Below, one piece after another: positions 1 to 8,788 of a stretch of DNA of 64,000 nt. The translations under genes and the position numbers were made by a program. How positions within the stretch are numbered: the first letter of the stretch is position 1; the number at the start of each line of letters is the position of its first letter. The DNA comes from an uncultured Glaciecola sp. (GTDB taxonomy: Bacteria > Pseudomonadota > Gammaproteobacteria > Enterobacterales > Alteromonadaceae). Where the stretch lies: contig NZ_CALJHY010000005.1 of assembly GCF_937770335.1 (NCBI RefSeq), forward strand, positions 124,001 through 188,000, read 5' to 3'. The notes under the pieces were generated by a model that was not told the DNA's origin, made no database searches, and saw only the letters and a list, made by a program, of their open reading frames with translations.

Positions 1-709
1 ACTTAGGATCTTCAATGCTGCGAACACCGTGATCAATTCGATCTACTTTAAGTAAATTAATCGCTTCCCACACATACTCTGGCGGTCCCTCTTCTCCGGC
101 ATGGGCAACTAATTTGAATCCCAATGACCCAGCGCTGGCGAATACACGCTGAAACTTTGACGGTGGGTTGTTCAATTCAGCACTATCGAGACCAACGGCA
201 GTAATCATTGAATAATATGGCTGTGCTTCTTGCAAAGTAGCAATTGCGCTGTCTTCACTCAAATGCCTTAAAAATGATAAAATAAGGTAGACGGATACAC
301 CTAATTCTGTTTTTGCTTTATCAATTGCTTTGGCAAATCCTGGCATAAACACATCGTAAGTAATGCCCCTTTGCGTATGCGTTTGCGGGTCAAACATAAT
401 TTCAGTATGCACTATATTTTGCTCGTGACATTTGCACAAGTAAGCCCACATTAGCTCGAAGAAATCGTCTTGGTCGCGCAATACATCCGCACCTTGATAA
501 TAAAGATCGAGAAAGCTTTGCAGGTTATTAAACTGATATGCATTTTGAATGTCTTCAACGCTAGAAAAAGGCAGATCAATATTATGCTTTTTTGCCAAGC
601 TCCACATTAATGCCGGCTCCAACGTGCCCTCAATGTGCAAATGCAGCTCTGCTTTGGGTAATTGCTGAATTAGTTGCTTGAGTTTGCTCATTTTACTGTA
701 AGTGCTCAT
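1..709 (-). CDS. add: adenine/adenosine deaminase, C-terminus cut by window edge
   Basis: The minus strand is open from an ATG at 709 (a second in-frame ATG at 691) to the window edge, giving the first 236 residues of a family that is usually about 330-340 long. The N-terminal metal motif is visible as [12 protein letters not shown] (His23 and His25), followed by [20 protein letters not shown] and RIDHGV, the successive active-site blocks of the amidohydrolase deaminases. The FDPQTHT block and the EEGPP form resemble the bacterial adenine deaminase branch (adenine to hypoxanthine) rather than classical adenosine deaminase; this is from memory of the family. The C-terminal Asp-containing block lies outside the window. 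It diverges from an AzgA-type purine permease, which supports a purine salvage role. Family assignment is firm, substrate less so. Confidence 0.9.
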   Translation of the reverse strand, partial: MSTYSKMSKLKQLIQQLPKAELHLHIEGTLEPALMWSLAKKHNIDLPFSSVEDIQNAYQFNNLQSFLDLYYQGADVLRDQDDFFELMWAYLCKCHEQNIVHTEIMFDPQTHTQRGITYDVFMPGFAKAIDKAKTELGVSVYLILSFLRHLSEDSAIATLQEAQPYYSMITAVGLDSAELNNPPSKFQRVFASAGSLGFKLVAHAGEEGPPEYVWEAINLLKVDRIDHGVRSIEDPK

Positions 710-1061
710 TATTTATATTCCTGTCGAAAACGAATTGGGTTGTCGATATCGCTTGAATTTCATTCACTTACCGAATTGTTTGAGTACAATTCATAATGCA
801 CAATACTAAGTAAAATACCCTTTTGGTATTTGTTTTTTACTTAATTACGCTAAGTCTCGCTTTATTTTATCAAAAATGAATTACCGACGCTGACATAGAT
901 ACCAATCAAGTCTTCTAATAAAATCAATATTCAGTAATACTAAAGCAGTCGTAAGAGCCCCGCTGATTAACCTCTTAATAGCAGGACAAATAATAATACG
1001 GTAAATAACTCAGCAACAGCAGCACGACAACATGGCAGAATAAAAATAATAAGGAAAGCCA
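710..1061. other. divergent intergenic region with a hairpin, no riboswitch seen
   Basis: This stretch carries the promoters of the deaminase (minus) and the purine permease (plus). At 813-831 there is a 7-bp stem (AAATACC / GGTATTT) followed on the plus strand by six T at 833-838, the form of a rho-independent terminator or attenuator, although no plus-strand gene ends here. I looked for the purine riboswitch core and a PurR-type operator and recognised neither. Confidence 0.4.
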
Positions 1062-2393
1062 ATGATCACCCGTTTTTTAGATAAAACATTTTCTCTTAGC
1101 CAACACGCAACCACCGTGAAAACTGAAATTATTGCAGGCTTAACTACGTTTGCGGCGATGTCCTACATTCTTATCGTCAACCCCAGCATATTAGGGTTGA
1201 GCGGCATGCCAGTGGCCGGTTTAATAACAGTGACGGCATTGGCGGCGTGTTTTGGCACGTTATTAATGGCGTGGTTAACGAACTACCCTATCGCACTCGC
1301 TCCCGGCATGGGTCTGAATGCGTTTTTTGCCTTTACTATTTGTCTAACACGCGAAATTCCATGGGAAGCAGCATTAGGCATTGTCTTTTATAACGGCATA
1401 TTATTTCTATTGCTGACACTCTCAGGCTTACGCCAAAAAATTGCAGATGCAATTCCAGCCTCACTAAAAATTGGAGTGCAATGCGGCATCGGTTTGTTCA
1501 TCGCTTTTATTGGACTAAAAAACGCGGGGTTAATTGTAGACAACCCTGCCACTTTCGTTGGTTTAGGTGACTTATCGCAGCCAGCAATACTATTGGCGTT
1601 TCTAGGCATTATTTTTACCATTGTATTGGTAATTAAAAAAGTCACCGGCGCTATCTTAATATCAATAGTAACATTGACTGTTATTGGGCTATTTATTCCA
1701 ACCGAGAGTGGTTATTTAACCGCAATGCCCAACGGTATCGTTGGTCTTCCTGCTCCTATCTCCGATACATTTTTTGCGATGGACTTGCTGTATCCCATCG
1801 TCAATTTCGCGACAACCTGGGACTTAATTTTTGCACTTATGTTTGTCAATATGTTCGACACCATTGGCACACTCATTGGAGTATCTAAGCGTGCGAAGCT
1901 AGTCGACGGCAACGGCAAACTACCTAAAATGGGCCGCGCGATGACAGCTGACGCCGCGGCCGGAGTGGTTGGCGCAGCGCTAGGTACATCACCGGTAACC
2001 AGTTATGTTGAATCTGCTGCGGGAGTGTCTGCCGGCGGGCGCACCGGCTTAACCGCTGTTGTTGTGGCTATTTGTTTTTTACTTGCCTTGTTTTTGTCCC
2101 CACTCATGTTAGTTATTCCTATTATGGCCACAACACCCGCACTAGTGATGGTTGGTATTTTTATGATGGATTCAATCAAAGAGCTCGATTTTTCAGATTT
2201 AGCTAGTGTCGCTACAGCCACAATTGCATTGATGACGATGCCGTTAACCTTCAGCATTAGCGAGGGTATTGCCTTAGGTTTTATTACTTATGTCGGAATT
2301 AAGGTCGGTACCGGTGAATTTAGAAAAGTGAGTCTGATTACATATTTCATGGCAGCTGTATTTTTGTTTAGATATTTATTCGATTTAAAATAG
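1062..2393 (+). CDS. AzgA-type purine (adenine/guanine/hypoxanthine) permease
   Basis: This 443-residue inner-membrane protein is almost wholly hydrophobic, as expected for the 12-14 helices of the nucleobase:cation symporter-2 group. The AzgA subfamily is marked by TFAAMSYILIVNPSIL (29-44), PGMGLNAFFAF (81-91), MFDTIGT (264-270) and the glycine-rich block GTSPVTSYVES (308-318) with GGRTG after it. It would import hypoxanthine, guanine or adenine with protons. An AAGGA Shine-Dalgarno sits just before the ATG. The divergent deaminase next door converts adenine or adenosine, so uptake and deamination are physically paired. Which purine is carried cannot be read from the sequence. Confidence 0.93.
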   Translation: MITRFLDKTFSLSQHATTVKTEIIAGLTTFAAMSYILIVNPSILGLSGMPVAGLITVTALAACFGTLLMAWLTNYPIALAPGMGLNAFFAFTICLTREIPWEAALGIVFYNGILFLLLTLSGLRQKIADAIPASLKIGVQCGIGLFIAFIGLKNAGLIVDNPATFVGLGDLSQPAILLAFLGIIFTIVLVIKKVTGAILISIVTLTVIGLFIPTESGYLTAMPNGIVGLPAPISDTFFAMDLLYPIVNFATTWDLIFALMFVNMFDTIGTLIGVSKRAKLVDGNGKLPKMGRAMTADAAAGVVGAALGTSPVTSYVESAAGVSAGGRTGLTAVVVAICFLLALFLSPLMLVIPIMATTPALVMVGIFMMDSIKELDFSDLASVATATIALMTMPLTFSISEGIALGFITYVGIKVGTGEFRKVSLITYFMAAVFLFRYLFDLK

Positions 2394-2614
2394 CGTTCAA
2401 CAGAAGCGTCTTTTTGCATAGAGTATTGAGAGTTACTGGTTAAAGAATTGGGCCTTGGACACCCGGATTTTAGCTACAAAGGCAAAGCTATAAACAGTAA
2501 AATATGAACAATAACAGAGGCAAATATTCCTTTTCGTATATAAAATAAACCATAACTGCTCATTTTTTCGTAAATAACTCATTACGGGCGATCAATAAAA
2601 ATAAGGTACTTAAC

Positions 2615-3529
2615 ATGACTGAAAAAAGCCAACCAAAGCCAACCCAGCTCAAACCAGAGCAGATACCCCAACAGGCATTCGACTGGTATGACGAATATGC
2701 ACATGGTGATATTAATCGCCGCACCTTCATGACTAGGCTTGGAACACTCTCGGTAGCGGGTTTATCACTCGGCCTAATTTCTAGCGCCCTTATTCCTGAC
2801 TATGCAAAAGCAGAACAAATCAGTTTCAATGATCCCGCAATAAAAGCAACTTATGCTGAGTTTGACTCACCCAATGGTCATGGTAAAGGTAATGGTTATT
2901 TAGCAATACCCAGTGGCTTAAGCGGAAAAGCGCCAACCGTGTTAGTGGTTCATGAAAATCGCGGGTTGAATCCATATGTGAAAGACGTTGCTCGTCGTCT
3001 AGCAAAAATAGGATTCATTGCATTCGCACCCGATGCCTTGTTTCCGTTGGGCGGTTATCCAGGAAATGATGATGATGGCCGTGCAATGCAACGCAGTTTA
3101 GACGGATCGAAAATCGAACAGGACTTTATGGCTGCTGCAACTTGGTTAAAGCGGCATGAGCAAGGTACAGGAAAATTAGGGGTGGTTGGTTTTTGCTTTG
3201 GTGGTTATATCAGTAATTTATTAGCCGCAACAATGCCGAACGACATTAATGCGGCGGTCCCTTACTATGGAACTCCGGCAAGCGGCGAATTGCAGCAGAA
3301 TGTAAAGGGCCCCATATTAATTCATTTCGCGGAGCAGGACCAGCGCGTGAATGCAACTTGGCCCGCATATGAAGAAGTACTCAAGACCAATAAAGCCGAC
3401 TATAAAGCACACTTTTATGCAGGTGCTCAACATGGCTTTCATAACGATTCAACAAGTCGTTACAGTCCTGCAGATGCTGACTTATCTTGGCAAAGAACAA
3501 CTGCCTTCTTTAAAAAACATCTCGCTTAA
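2615..3529 (+). CDS. Tat-exported dienelactone hydrolase family protein (YghX-like)
   Basis: The 304-residue protein begins with a 30-residue polar stretch, then a twin-arginine signal (NRRTFMTRL, Arg35-Arg36) and a hydrophobic segment ending near AKA (residue 66), so it should be exported folded by Tat. The rest is an alpha/beta hydrolase of the dienelactone hydrolase family. The nucleophile is Cys194 in GFCFGG, with Asp242 (EQDQRVN) and His273 (HGFHN) completing the triad. The text closely resembles E. coli YghX over its whole length (PNGHG, VVHENRGLNPY and HGFHNDST blocks). The natural substrate of these proteins is not established. It stands alone between two intergenic gaps. Confidence 0.88.
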   Translation: MTEKSQPKPTQLKPEQIPQQAFDWYDEYAHGDINRRTFMTRLGTLSVAGLSLGLISSALIPDYAKAEQISFNDPAIKATYAEFDSPNGHGKGNGYLAIPSGLSGKAPTVLVVHENRGLNPYVKDVARRLAKIGFIAFAPDALFPLGGYPGNDDDGRAMQRSLDGSKIEQDFMAAATWLKRHEQGTGKLGVVGFCFGGYISNLLAATMPNDINAAVPYYGTPASGELQQNVKGPILIHFAEQDQRVNATWPAYEEVLKTNKADYKAHFYAGAQHGFHNDSTSRYSPADADLSWQRTTAFFKKHLA

Positions 3530-3546
3530 AAAACACACTATATAAT

Positions 3547-3579
3547 AGAGGCTTGGTAATCAGCAACGCCTCTCCTTTT
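3547..3579 (+). terminator. likely terminator of the YghX-like gene
   Basis: A hairpin with arms GAGGC/GCCTC, extended by TTG/CAA with one bulged base, is followed by a short T-rich tail 18 bases after the stop codon. The T run is only four long, so its strength is uncertain. Confidence 0.5.
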
Positions 3580-3808
3580 CAGTCTTCTGCAGTAGGCCCA
3601 TTTTCATTGATCGCAAACTGTTATATAATGTTCAGTTCGTTGCGGTTTTTACTTATACCGCACACTAATTTTTTACGTATTTTTTTCATCTCATTATACT
3701 TGCCGTAAGGTTTGTAGCAGTGGGCACTCATAAAGATTAAGCGTATTTAGCACGTTCGCTACTTTATCAATCCGTAGTTTTAACCTTTGAGCTTGAACAA
3801 AAGACCCT

Positions 3809-5536
3809 ATGCCAGATAGTAACCCAATTCTACAGCTACAAAAACTTGCCGGAAGACGCACTTTCGATAAAGGAGAAATGCTGTATTTTCAAGAAGCAGT
3901 CCATCGCTTCACTAGAAACCAATTAATAGTTACGGCTATCGTCCAAGAAATTCAGGAGTTTACTGTGAAGCTTTCGATCGTTGAAGGTCAGTATGAAGGC
4001 AGTTGTAATTGTTCCGATTCCGAGGGGTTCGACTTTTGCAAACATTGTGTCGCTGTCGCACTCACTGATATTTCTCGTGAAGCCGAACTTGAGGTTTTGC
4101 AGGAAGGCGATGACATTGAGCGTATCACTGGCTATATTGAAAGTATGTCCGAAGCGGAAGCGAAAGCAACGCTATTGAAGCAAATTACTAGCGACATAGA
4201 TAAAACCGAACAATGGGTATTGTTTGCTGATGTCAGCAACGGAAAAGTAAATAAAAAAGCACTGATCGATATTATTAATAAAGCGCTGCCTCTGCGGGAA
4301 GTATGGCGTCAAAATCGAGTAAAGACTTATTTTGAGACAGCAATAGAGAGATTTAATCGTCTAATTTCAATATTGCATAAACTGCCTACTGACCCAGCGT
4401 TTGAATTAACCCAGACTGCTTTGTTGAGATACAACAAAGCACTTGGTAAAATTAAAGATGACAAGGGCTATCGACTAAAAGTTGAGGTAACCCTAGTTCA
4501 AGCATTTGCAACATTCACCAGTGAGTTGAATTGGGCACCTCAGCGTAAAGTGAGTTTTTTAATGTCACTTTACCATCAGCCATTTACTAACTTTGCGTTG
4601 CCTTCAATCTATAAGAAGTTCGTAAAAAAACACCCAGAGTTAATCTCCTTATTTATTGAAAAACTAGTTAACCTCGAGTGCCAATTTGAACAAACAGATA
4701 TTAGTTCAATCCAACTTGATAAGATTGTGGATGACACGCATGAGCTAATACTCACAGACTTAGCTTTATATTATGCAGATGGCGGTGTGGATGCATCGAC
4801 TGAAAACAAACTGAAGCTCATTGAATGTAAGCATAAGCTCGCAACTACGCTTACCGAATACATTGAGTTAGCTGAGTTATGTGTTGCATTAGATCTCAAG
4901 GATATAGCAAGAAAGTATATTGCCGAAATCGAAAGCCATGAGCTCAATTATAGGCAAGAAAGTAAACTACTTACGCTTAGTGCTAATACCCATGAACAAT
5001 TAGAAGATATCGACGCTTCACTTGAGTTACATTGGTCAGCCTACGAACGCTCATTAGAGGCAACAGACTTTCACGCTGTGCTGAATTTGCTTAGTACATC
5101 TGAGAATAAAAACGAACTCGATGTTCAACATTGGTTTGAGAAAGCGCAAACATTGTTAATCGAGCAATTGCAAGATGCTGACAATCAAGATGCTCTGTTC
5201 GAACTATATTTAGCGTGTGGTAAAAGCGATATTGCGATAGCTGAAGCGCAAGATGCAGCATTGTCGAATTCATTGCTTCATAAGATTGCAGAATTAGGTA
5301 TAGAGACGCACCCAGAGTTAGGTTTTGTTTTATACCGCAGACTCATCCGGACGTATCCAAAAAATACAGATACGCAAGGATATGAAACCGCAATTACCTT
5401 ATTAAAAGAACTAAAGGCGGCGTTGAAGAGTAAAAAGCAACATCAAGCATTTGAGTTTTTAATTAGTGAATTGAGTTTTGATTTTAAGCAAAAACGAAAA
5501 TTTATTGCATTGCTGCAAGGTCAATTTGGACTATAA
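3809..5536 (+). CDS. SWIM zinc-finger domain protein
   Basis: This 575-residue protein has the SWIM pattern CxC...CxH near its start: Cys66, Cys68, Cys77 and His79 (SCNCSD and FCKHC). SWIM domains bind zinc and mediate protein or DNA contacts. The N-terminal LQKLAGRRTFDKGEMLYFQ stretch is the usual lead-in to the domain in bacterial SWIM proteins, which supports this start. Residues beyond 100 are acidic, helical and without a second recognisable domain; TPR-like repeats are possible but I cannot demonstrate them. In other bacteria such proteins often sit beside a SNF2-type helicase; here no helicase neighbours it, so it is a stand-alone copy. Precise function unknown. Confidence 0.85.
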   Translation: MPDSNPILQLQKLAGRRTFDKGEMLYFQEAVHRFTRNQLIVTAIVQEIQEFTVKLSIVEGQYEGSCNCSDSEGFDFCKHCVAVALTDISREAELEVLQEGDDIERITGYIESMSEAEAKATLLKQITSDIDKTEQWVLFADVSNGKVNKKALIDIINKALPLREVWRQNRVKTYFETAIERFNRLISILHKLPTDPAFELTQTALLRYNKALGKIKDDKGYRLKVEVTLVQAFATFTSELNWAPQRKVSFLMSLYHQPFTNFALPSIYKKFVKKHPELISLFIEKLVNLECQFEQTDISSIQLDKIVDDTHELILTDLALYYADGGVDASTENKLKLIECKHKLATTLTEYIELAELCVALDLKDIARKYIAEIESHELNYRQESKLLTLSANTHEQLEDIDASLELHWSAYERSLEATDFHAVLNLLSTSENKNELDVQHWFEKAQTLLIEQLQDADNQDALFELYLACGKSDIAIAEAQDAALSNSLLHKIAELGIETHPELGFVLYRRLIRTYPKNTDTQGYETAITLLKELKAALKSKKQHQAFEFLISELSFDFKQKRKFIALLQGQFGL

Positions 5537-5629
5537 TTCAAAACATTAGTAAAAACAGCTTGTTATCTGATAAATATAAATCAAACAAATTGTTTATAAA
5601 AATACCCATTGGGATAATGCAACTAATAG

Positions 5630-5657
5630 TTGTTTACCCCTGACTAATGTTTATAAT
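5630..5657 (+). promoter_or_regulatory. candidate sigma-70 promoter for the cytochrome c gene
   Basis: TTGTTT (5630-5635) and TATAAT (5652-5657) are separated by 16 bases, with the perfect -10 ending 43 bases before the chosen GTG start. Pattern match only. Confidence 0.45.
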
Positions 5658-5700
5658 TGGTTAAGTCGTTGTGAGTTATCACAAATTTCAGGAGAGAGTA

Positions 5701-6096
5701 GTGAAATTTAGAGTATTAGTAAGTCTTTTCGTATCCGCGTTATTTTTCGTCAACGCAAACGCACAAGAAATGACAAATGATGATATTGCAGAACGTATTC
5801 AACCTGTTGGTAGAGTGCACGTTGCAGGCGCAGCTCCGGCTGTAGCAGCAGGTCCTCGTACGGGTAAACAAATATATGATGGCGCATGCGTAGCATGTCA
5901 CACATCAGGCGTTTTAGGTGCCCCTAAACTGCAAGTTGCTGCTGAATGGCAACCGCGCTTGGACGAAAAAGGTTTTGACCAGATATGGAAAAATGCTATT
6001 GACGGCATTAACGCGATGCCCGCAATGGGAGCATGCAGTGATTGTACTGATGAAGACATCAAAACAGCGATCAATTATATGATTGAAGGGATTTAA
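5701..6096 (+). CDS. periplasmic cytochrome c5 family protein
   Basis: A GTG start at 5701 is chosen because AGGAGAG lies at 5690-5696 and because it gives a clean signal peptide (about residues 1-22, ending ANAQ). An upstream in-frame ATG at 5671 would add ten residues that spoil the signal. The 131-residue precursor has one haem-binding CVACH motif (Cys63, Cys66, His67). The INAMPAMG segment provides the likely axial Met, and a C-terminal Cys112-Cys115 pair (ACSDC) is typical of the c5 class. It would carry electrons in the periplasm. The gene is single, with its own promoter, and is not next to an oxidase operon. Confidence 0.92.
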   Translation: MKFRVLVSLFVSALFFVNANAQEMTNDDIAERIQPVGRVHVAGAAPAVAAGPRTGKQIYDGACVACHTSGVLGAPKLQVAAEWQPRLDEKGFDQIWKNAIDGINAMPAMGACSDCTDEDIKTAINYMIEGI

Positions 6097-6169
6097 CTTT
6101 ACTTAGATTGTCCGGAACTCGATTCCCTAACAAATCTAAAGTATAGAATTGCAAAGGATTTTTGTTTAA

Positions 6170-8776
6170 ATGAATCAAGACGATAAAGTGATCGGTGAAC
6201 TTTCTGAACAAGAATTGCGGGATCTAATCCCGCAACTTCAGAATCTTACGGAAAAATACAAGCGCGCTGAAAAAATTCAGAAAGCACTTTTCGAAATTAG
6301 TGAACTCGCTAGTTCGGTTAGCAATCTCGACCTTCTCTATAAAGCGGTTCATGATATCGTTAACGATTTTATGAATGCCGATAACTTCTATGTTGCCTTC
6401 TTTGACCCTAGCGACAAAAATGTTGATTTTGCCTACTTCGTTGATGAAGTCGATGAAGAGGTTATTTCATTAGTTCCATATGAACGCATTATGGATGGCA
6501 TTACGGGCTACATTCTCAAAAACGGGAAAAGCTTAGTAATGACCAAAGAAAACACTGATTTTGTTTTACAAGAAACCGGTATTCACATGTTAGGAACACC
6601 CCCTGTCGACCTGATCGGAGTTCCTTTAAAGCGTAACGCTGATGTAATTGGCGCAATGGTAGTTCAAAGCTATAATGACGATATACGCTATAGCCCAGAC
6701 GACTTCGAAGTTCTCTCCTTTATTTCCCAACACATTGTAACGACCGTTGACCGCGTTAAAAGTCGTGAGATGACTGAACGAAGCATTCGCGATCGTACCA
6801 AGCAACTACGCAGTATTAATGACGACTTGCAAGAAGAAATATTCGAACGCCAGAAGGTTGAGTCATTACAAACAGCATTGTTTGAAATATCAGAATTATC
6901 CGCTTCTCTTGATGATGATGTACCTCGGTTTTATTCTAAATTACACGATATTCTTGCCCGCCTAATAAGCGCTCCAAACTGTTTTGTAGCTGTTTTAAAT
7001 AAAGACAAAGACAAGCTTGCCTTTCCTTATCTTAGCGATGAACTGCACGAGTCTATCGATGAACGCCCGTTGGGTTTAGGTTTAACTGAATATATTATTC
7101 GTCGAGGTGAAGCTTCCCTTATAGACAATTCAAAGATTTTAGCGTTGGCTGAAGAAGGCGAAGTTGACGTTGCTGTGGCGCAAAATATGATGGAACATAA
7201 TAACTCTTGGTTGGGTTCGCCATTGGTTATTGACGGTGAAGTTCAGGGTGTTATCGCCGTTCAAACGTACGGTAAGCTCGAAAATTACAACCAAAAAGAT
7301 TTGGAGATTTTACGCTTCGTATCAAATCATATAGCGGTAGCAATGGAACGTAGAAAAAATGCCGAAGTACTTAAAGAATATAATCTGCAACTAACAAACA
7401 AGGTTCAAGAACGCACTGAAGAGCTAAATCAAACCAATGAATATCTGAAAAACCAGATAGAGCAGCGTAAAAAAATTGAGTTAAAACTCATTCATGATGC
7501 GCACCATGATGCACTTACCGATTTACCTAACCGTGTCATGTTCAATAGTCGTCTTGAGCTCGCAATTGCCAACAAGAAGCGTCATCCCGAAAATCAATTT
7601 GCGGTTTTATTTATTGACTTAGATAGATTCAAAGTCATTAACGACACTTTAGGCCACCATGCTGGCGATGAATTTTTAGTCGAAGTCAGCCAACGTATTG
7701 CTTTATGTAAACGCGGTCACGACCTATTGGCGCGCTTAGGCGGTGATGAATTCGTTATTTTGTTAGACAATTTCGAAGATATCAAATCGGTTGAAGAAGT
7801 TGCCTCTCGTGTTATCAATTCGGTCTCAATGCCATTTACCCTGGATGGTAAAGACATGTTTAGCGGTGCAAGTATAGGGATCGCTCATCTTGATGGCAGT
7901 TATATGTCAGCTGATGAAGTATTACGAGACGCCGATGCAGCCATGTATCAAGCTAAGAGTTTAGGACGCGGTCGGTATGTAACATTTGATAAGAGCATGC
8001 GTGAAAAACTGCTTGAGAATATCCAATTAGAATCAGAATTCCGTAAAACATTGAAAGAGAGGGGTTTTGATTGTGTTTTGCAGCCAGTGGTTAAGCTTGA
8101 AGACGAGTCACCGCTCTATTTTGAGTGCACTTTGCAATGGCATGATGAAACGTTCGGCAAAGTAAATCGCGAGCAATTTTGGAAAATTGCTGAACAATGT
8201 GGTATTACGCTAGAGCTCAATCAATTTTTGGTAGACGGTGCTATTGGCTTATTACGCCAATGGAAGAATGACCCAGAATATGCCCAACAGCGCATTGGCT
8301 TGAGCTTATCAGTTGAGCACTTAATGCAAAAAGATCTGTTGAACGAGTTAATTAAGCAAGTAAGCGAAAGCGGGTTTGGTGCAAATAAATTACTGCTCGA
8401 ATTTTCAGAAAGCGCACTTAGTAATCGTTCCCAATATATATTACCCTCGATCAAAAAATTAAAACGCCACGGTTTTGGTTTAATTTTAGATAACTTCGGC
8501 AGCGGTTCAGCATCGCTAAATTATTTGTTTTCATATCCGTTTGAGTTTGTCAAAATCGATGAGCGATTTATTCAATCGTTTACACGTTCAGAGAAAAATT
8601 TACGCTTTATTGAATCAGTTATTTTAGTGGCCGAAAAAGTCGGACTTATTGTCATTGCCGAAGGTATTTCAAGTAAGAGTAAGCTAGAGGGCTTGAAGGG
8701 CTTAGGTTGTGAATACGGTCAAGGCGATATACTAGGCAATACTATTTTACTCGACTTTGTCGATGATGACAGTTAG
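6170..8776 (+). CDS. GAF-GAF-GGDEF diguanylate cyclase with degenerate EAL domain
   Basis: The 868-residue protein has no transmembrane segment. In order it shows a short helical start, a GAF-like domain (about 40-200), a second GAF (about 235-395), a coiled linker, a GGDEF domain (about 440-600) and a C-terminal EAL-type fold (about 620-860). The cyclase motif GGDEF is intact at 524-528 and is preceded five residues earlier by the inhibitory-site motif RGHD (515-518), so it should make c-di-GMP from GTP with product feedback. The EAL domain has lost its signature: ECTLQW replaces E(A/V)LxRW, DNFGSGSASL replaces DDFGTGYSSL, and AEGI lacks the following VE. It is therefore probably an inactive or purely regulatory domain. 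The sensed ligand of the GAF domains is unknown. Confidence 0.9.
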   Translation: MNQDDKVIGELSEQELRDLIPQLQNLTEKYKRAEKIQKALFEISELASSVSNLDLLYKAVHDIVNDFMNADNFYVAFFDPSDKNVDFAYFVDEVDEEVISLVPYERIMDGITGYILKNGKSLVMTKENTDFVLQETGIHMLGTPPVDLIGVPLKRNADVIGAMVVQSYNDDIRYSPDDFEVLSFISQHIVTTVDRVKSREMTERSIRDRTKQLRSINDDLQEEIFERQKVESLQTALFEISELSASLDDDVPRFYSKLHDILARLISAPNCFVAVLNKDKDKLAFPYLSDELHESIDERPLGLGLTEYIIRRGEASLIDNSKILALAEEGEVDVAVAQNMMEHNNSWLGSPLVIDGEVQGVIAVQTYGKLENYNQKDLEILRFVSNHIAVAMERRKNAEVLKEYNLQLTNKVQERTEELNQTNEYLKNQIEQRKKIELKLIHDAHHDALTDLPNRVMFNSRLELAIANKKRHPENQFAVLFIDLDRFKVINDTLGHHAGDEFLVEVSQRIALCKRGHDLLARLGGDEFVILLDNFEDIKSVEEVASRVINSVSMPFTLDGKDMFSGASIGIAHLDGSYMSADEVLRDADAAMYQAKSLGRGRYVTFDKSMREKLLENIQLESEFRKTLKERGFDCVLQPVVKLEDESPLYFECTLQWHDETFGKVNREQFWKIAEQCGITLELNQFLVDGAIGLLRQWKNDPEYAQQRIGLSLSVEHLMQKDLLNELIKQVSESGFGANKLLLEFSESALSNRSQYILPSIKKLKRHGFGLILDNFGSGSASLNYLFSYPFEFVKIDERFIQSFTRSEKNLRFIESVILVAEKVGLIVIAEGISSKSKLEGLKGLGCEYGQGDILGNTILLDFVDDDS

Positions 8777-8788
8777 ATCGCGTTAGCG

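Noticed and set aside
710..1061. Possible purine riboswitch before the AzgA permease
   Set aside because: The conserved loops and three-way junction pattern are not visible.
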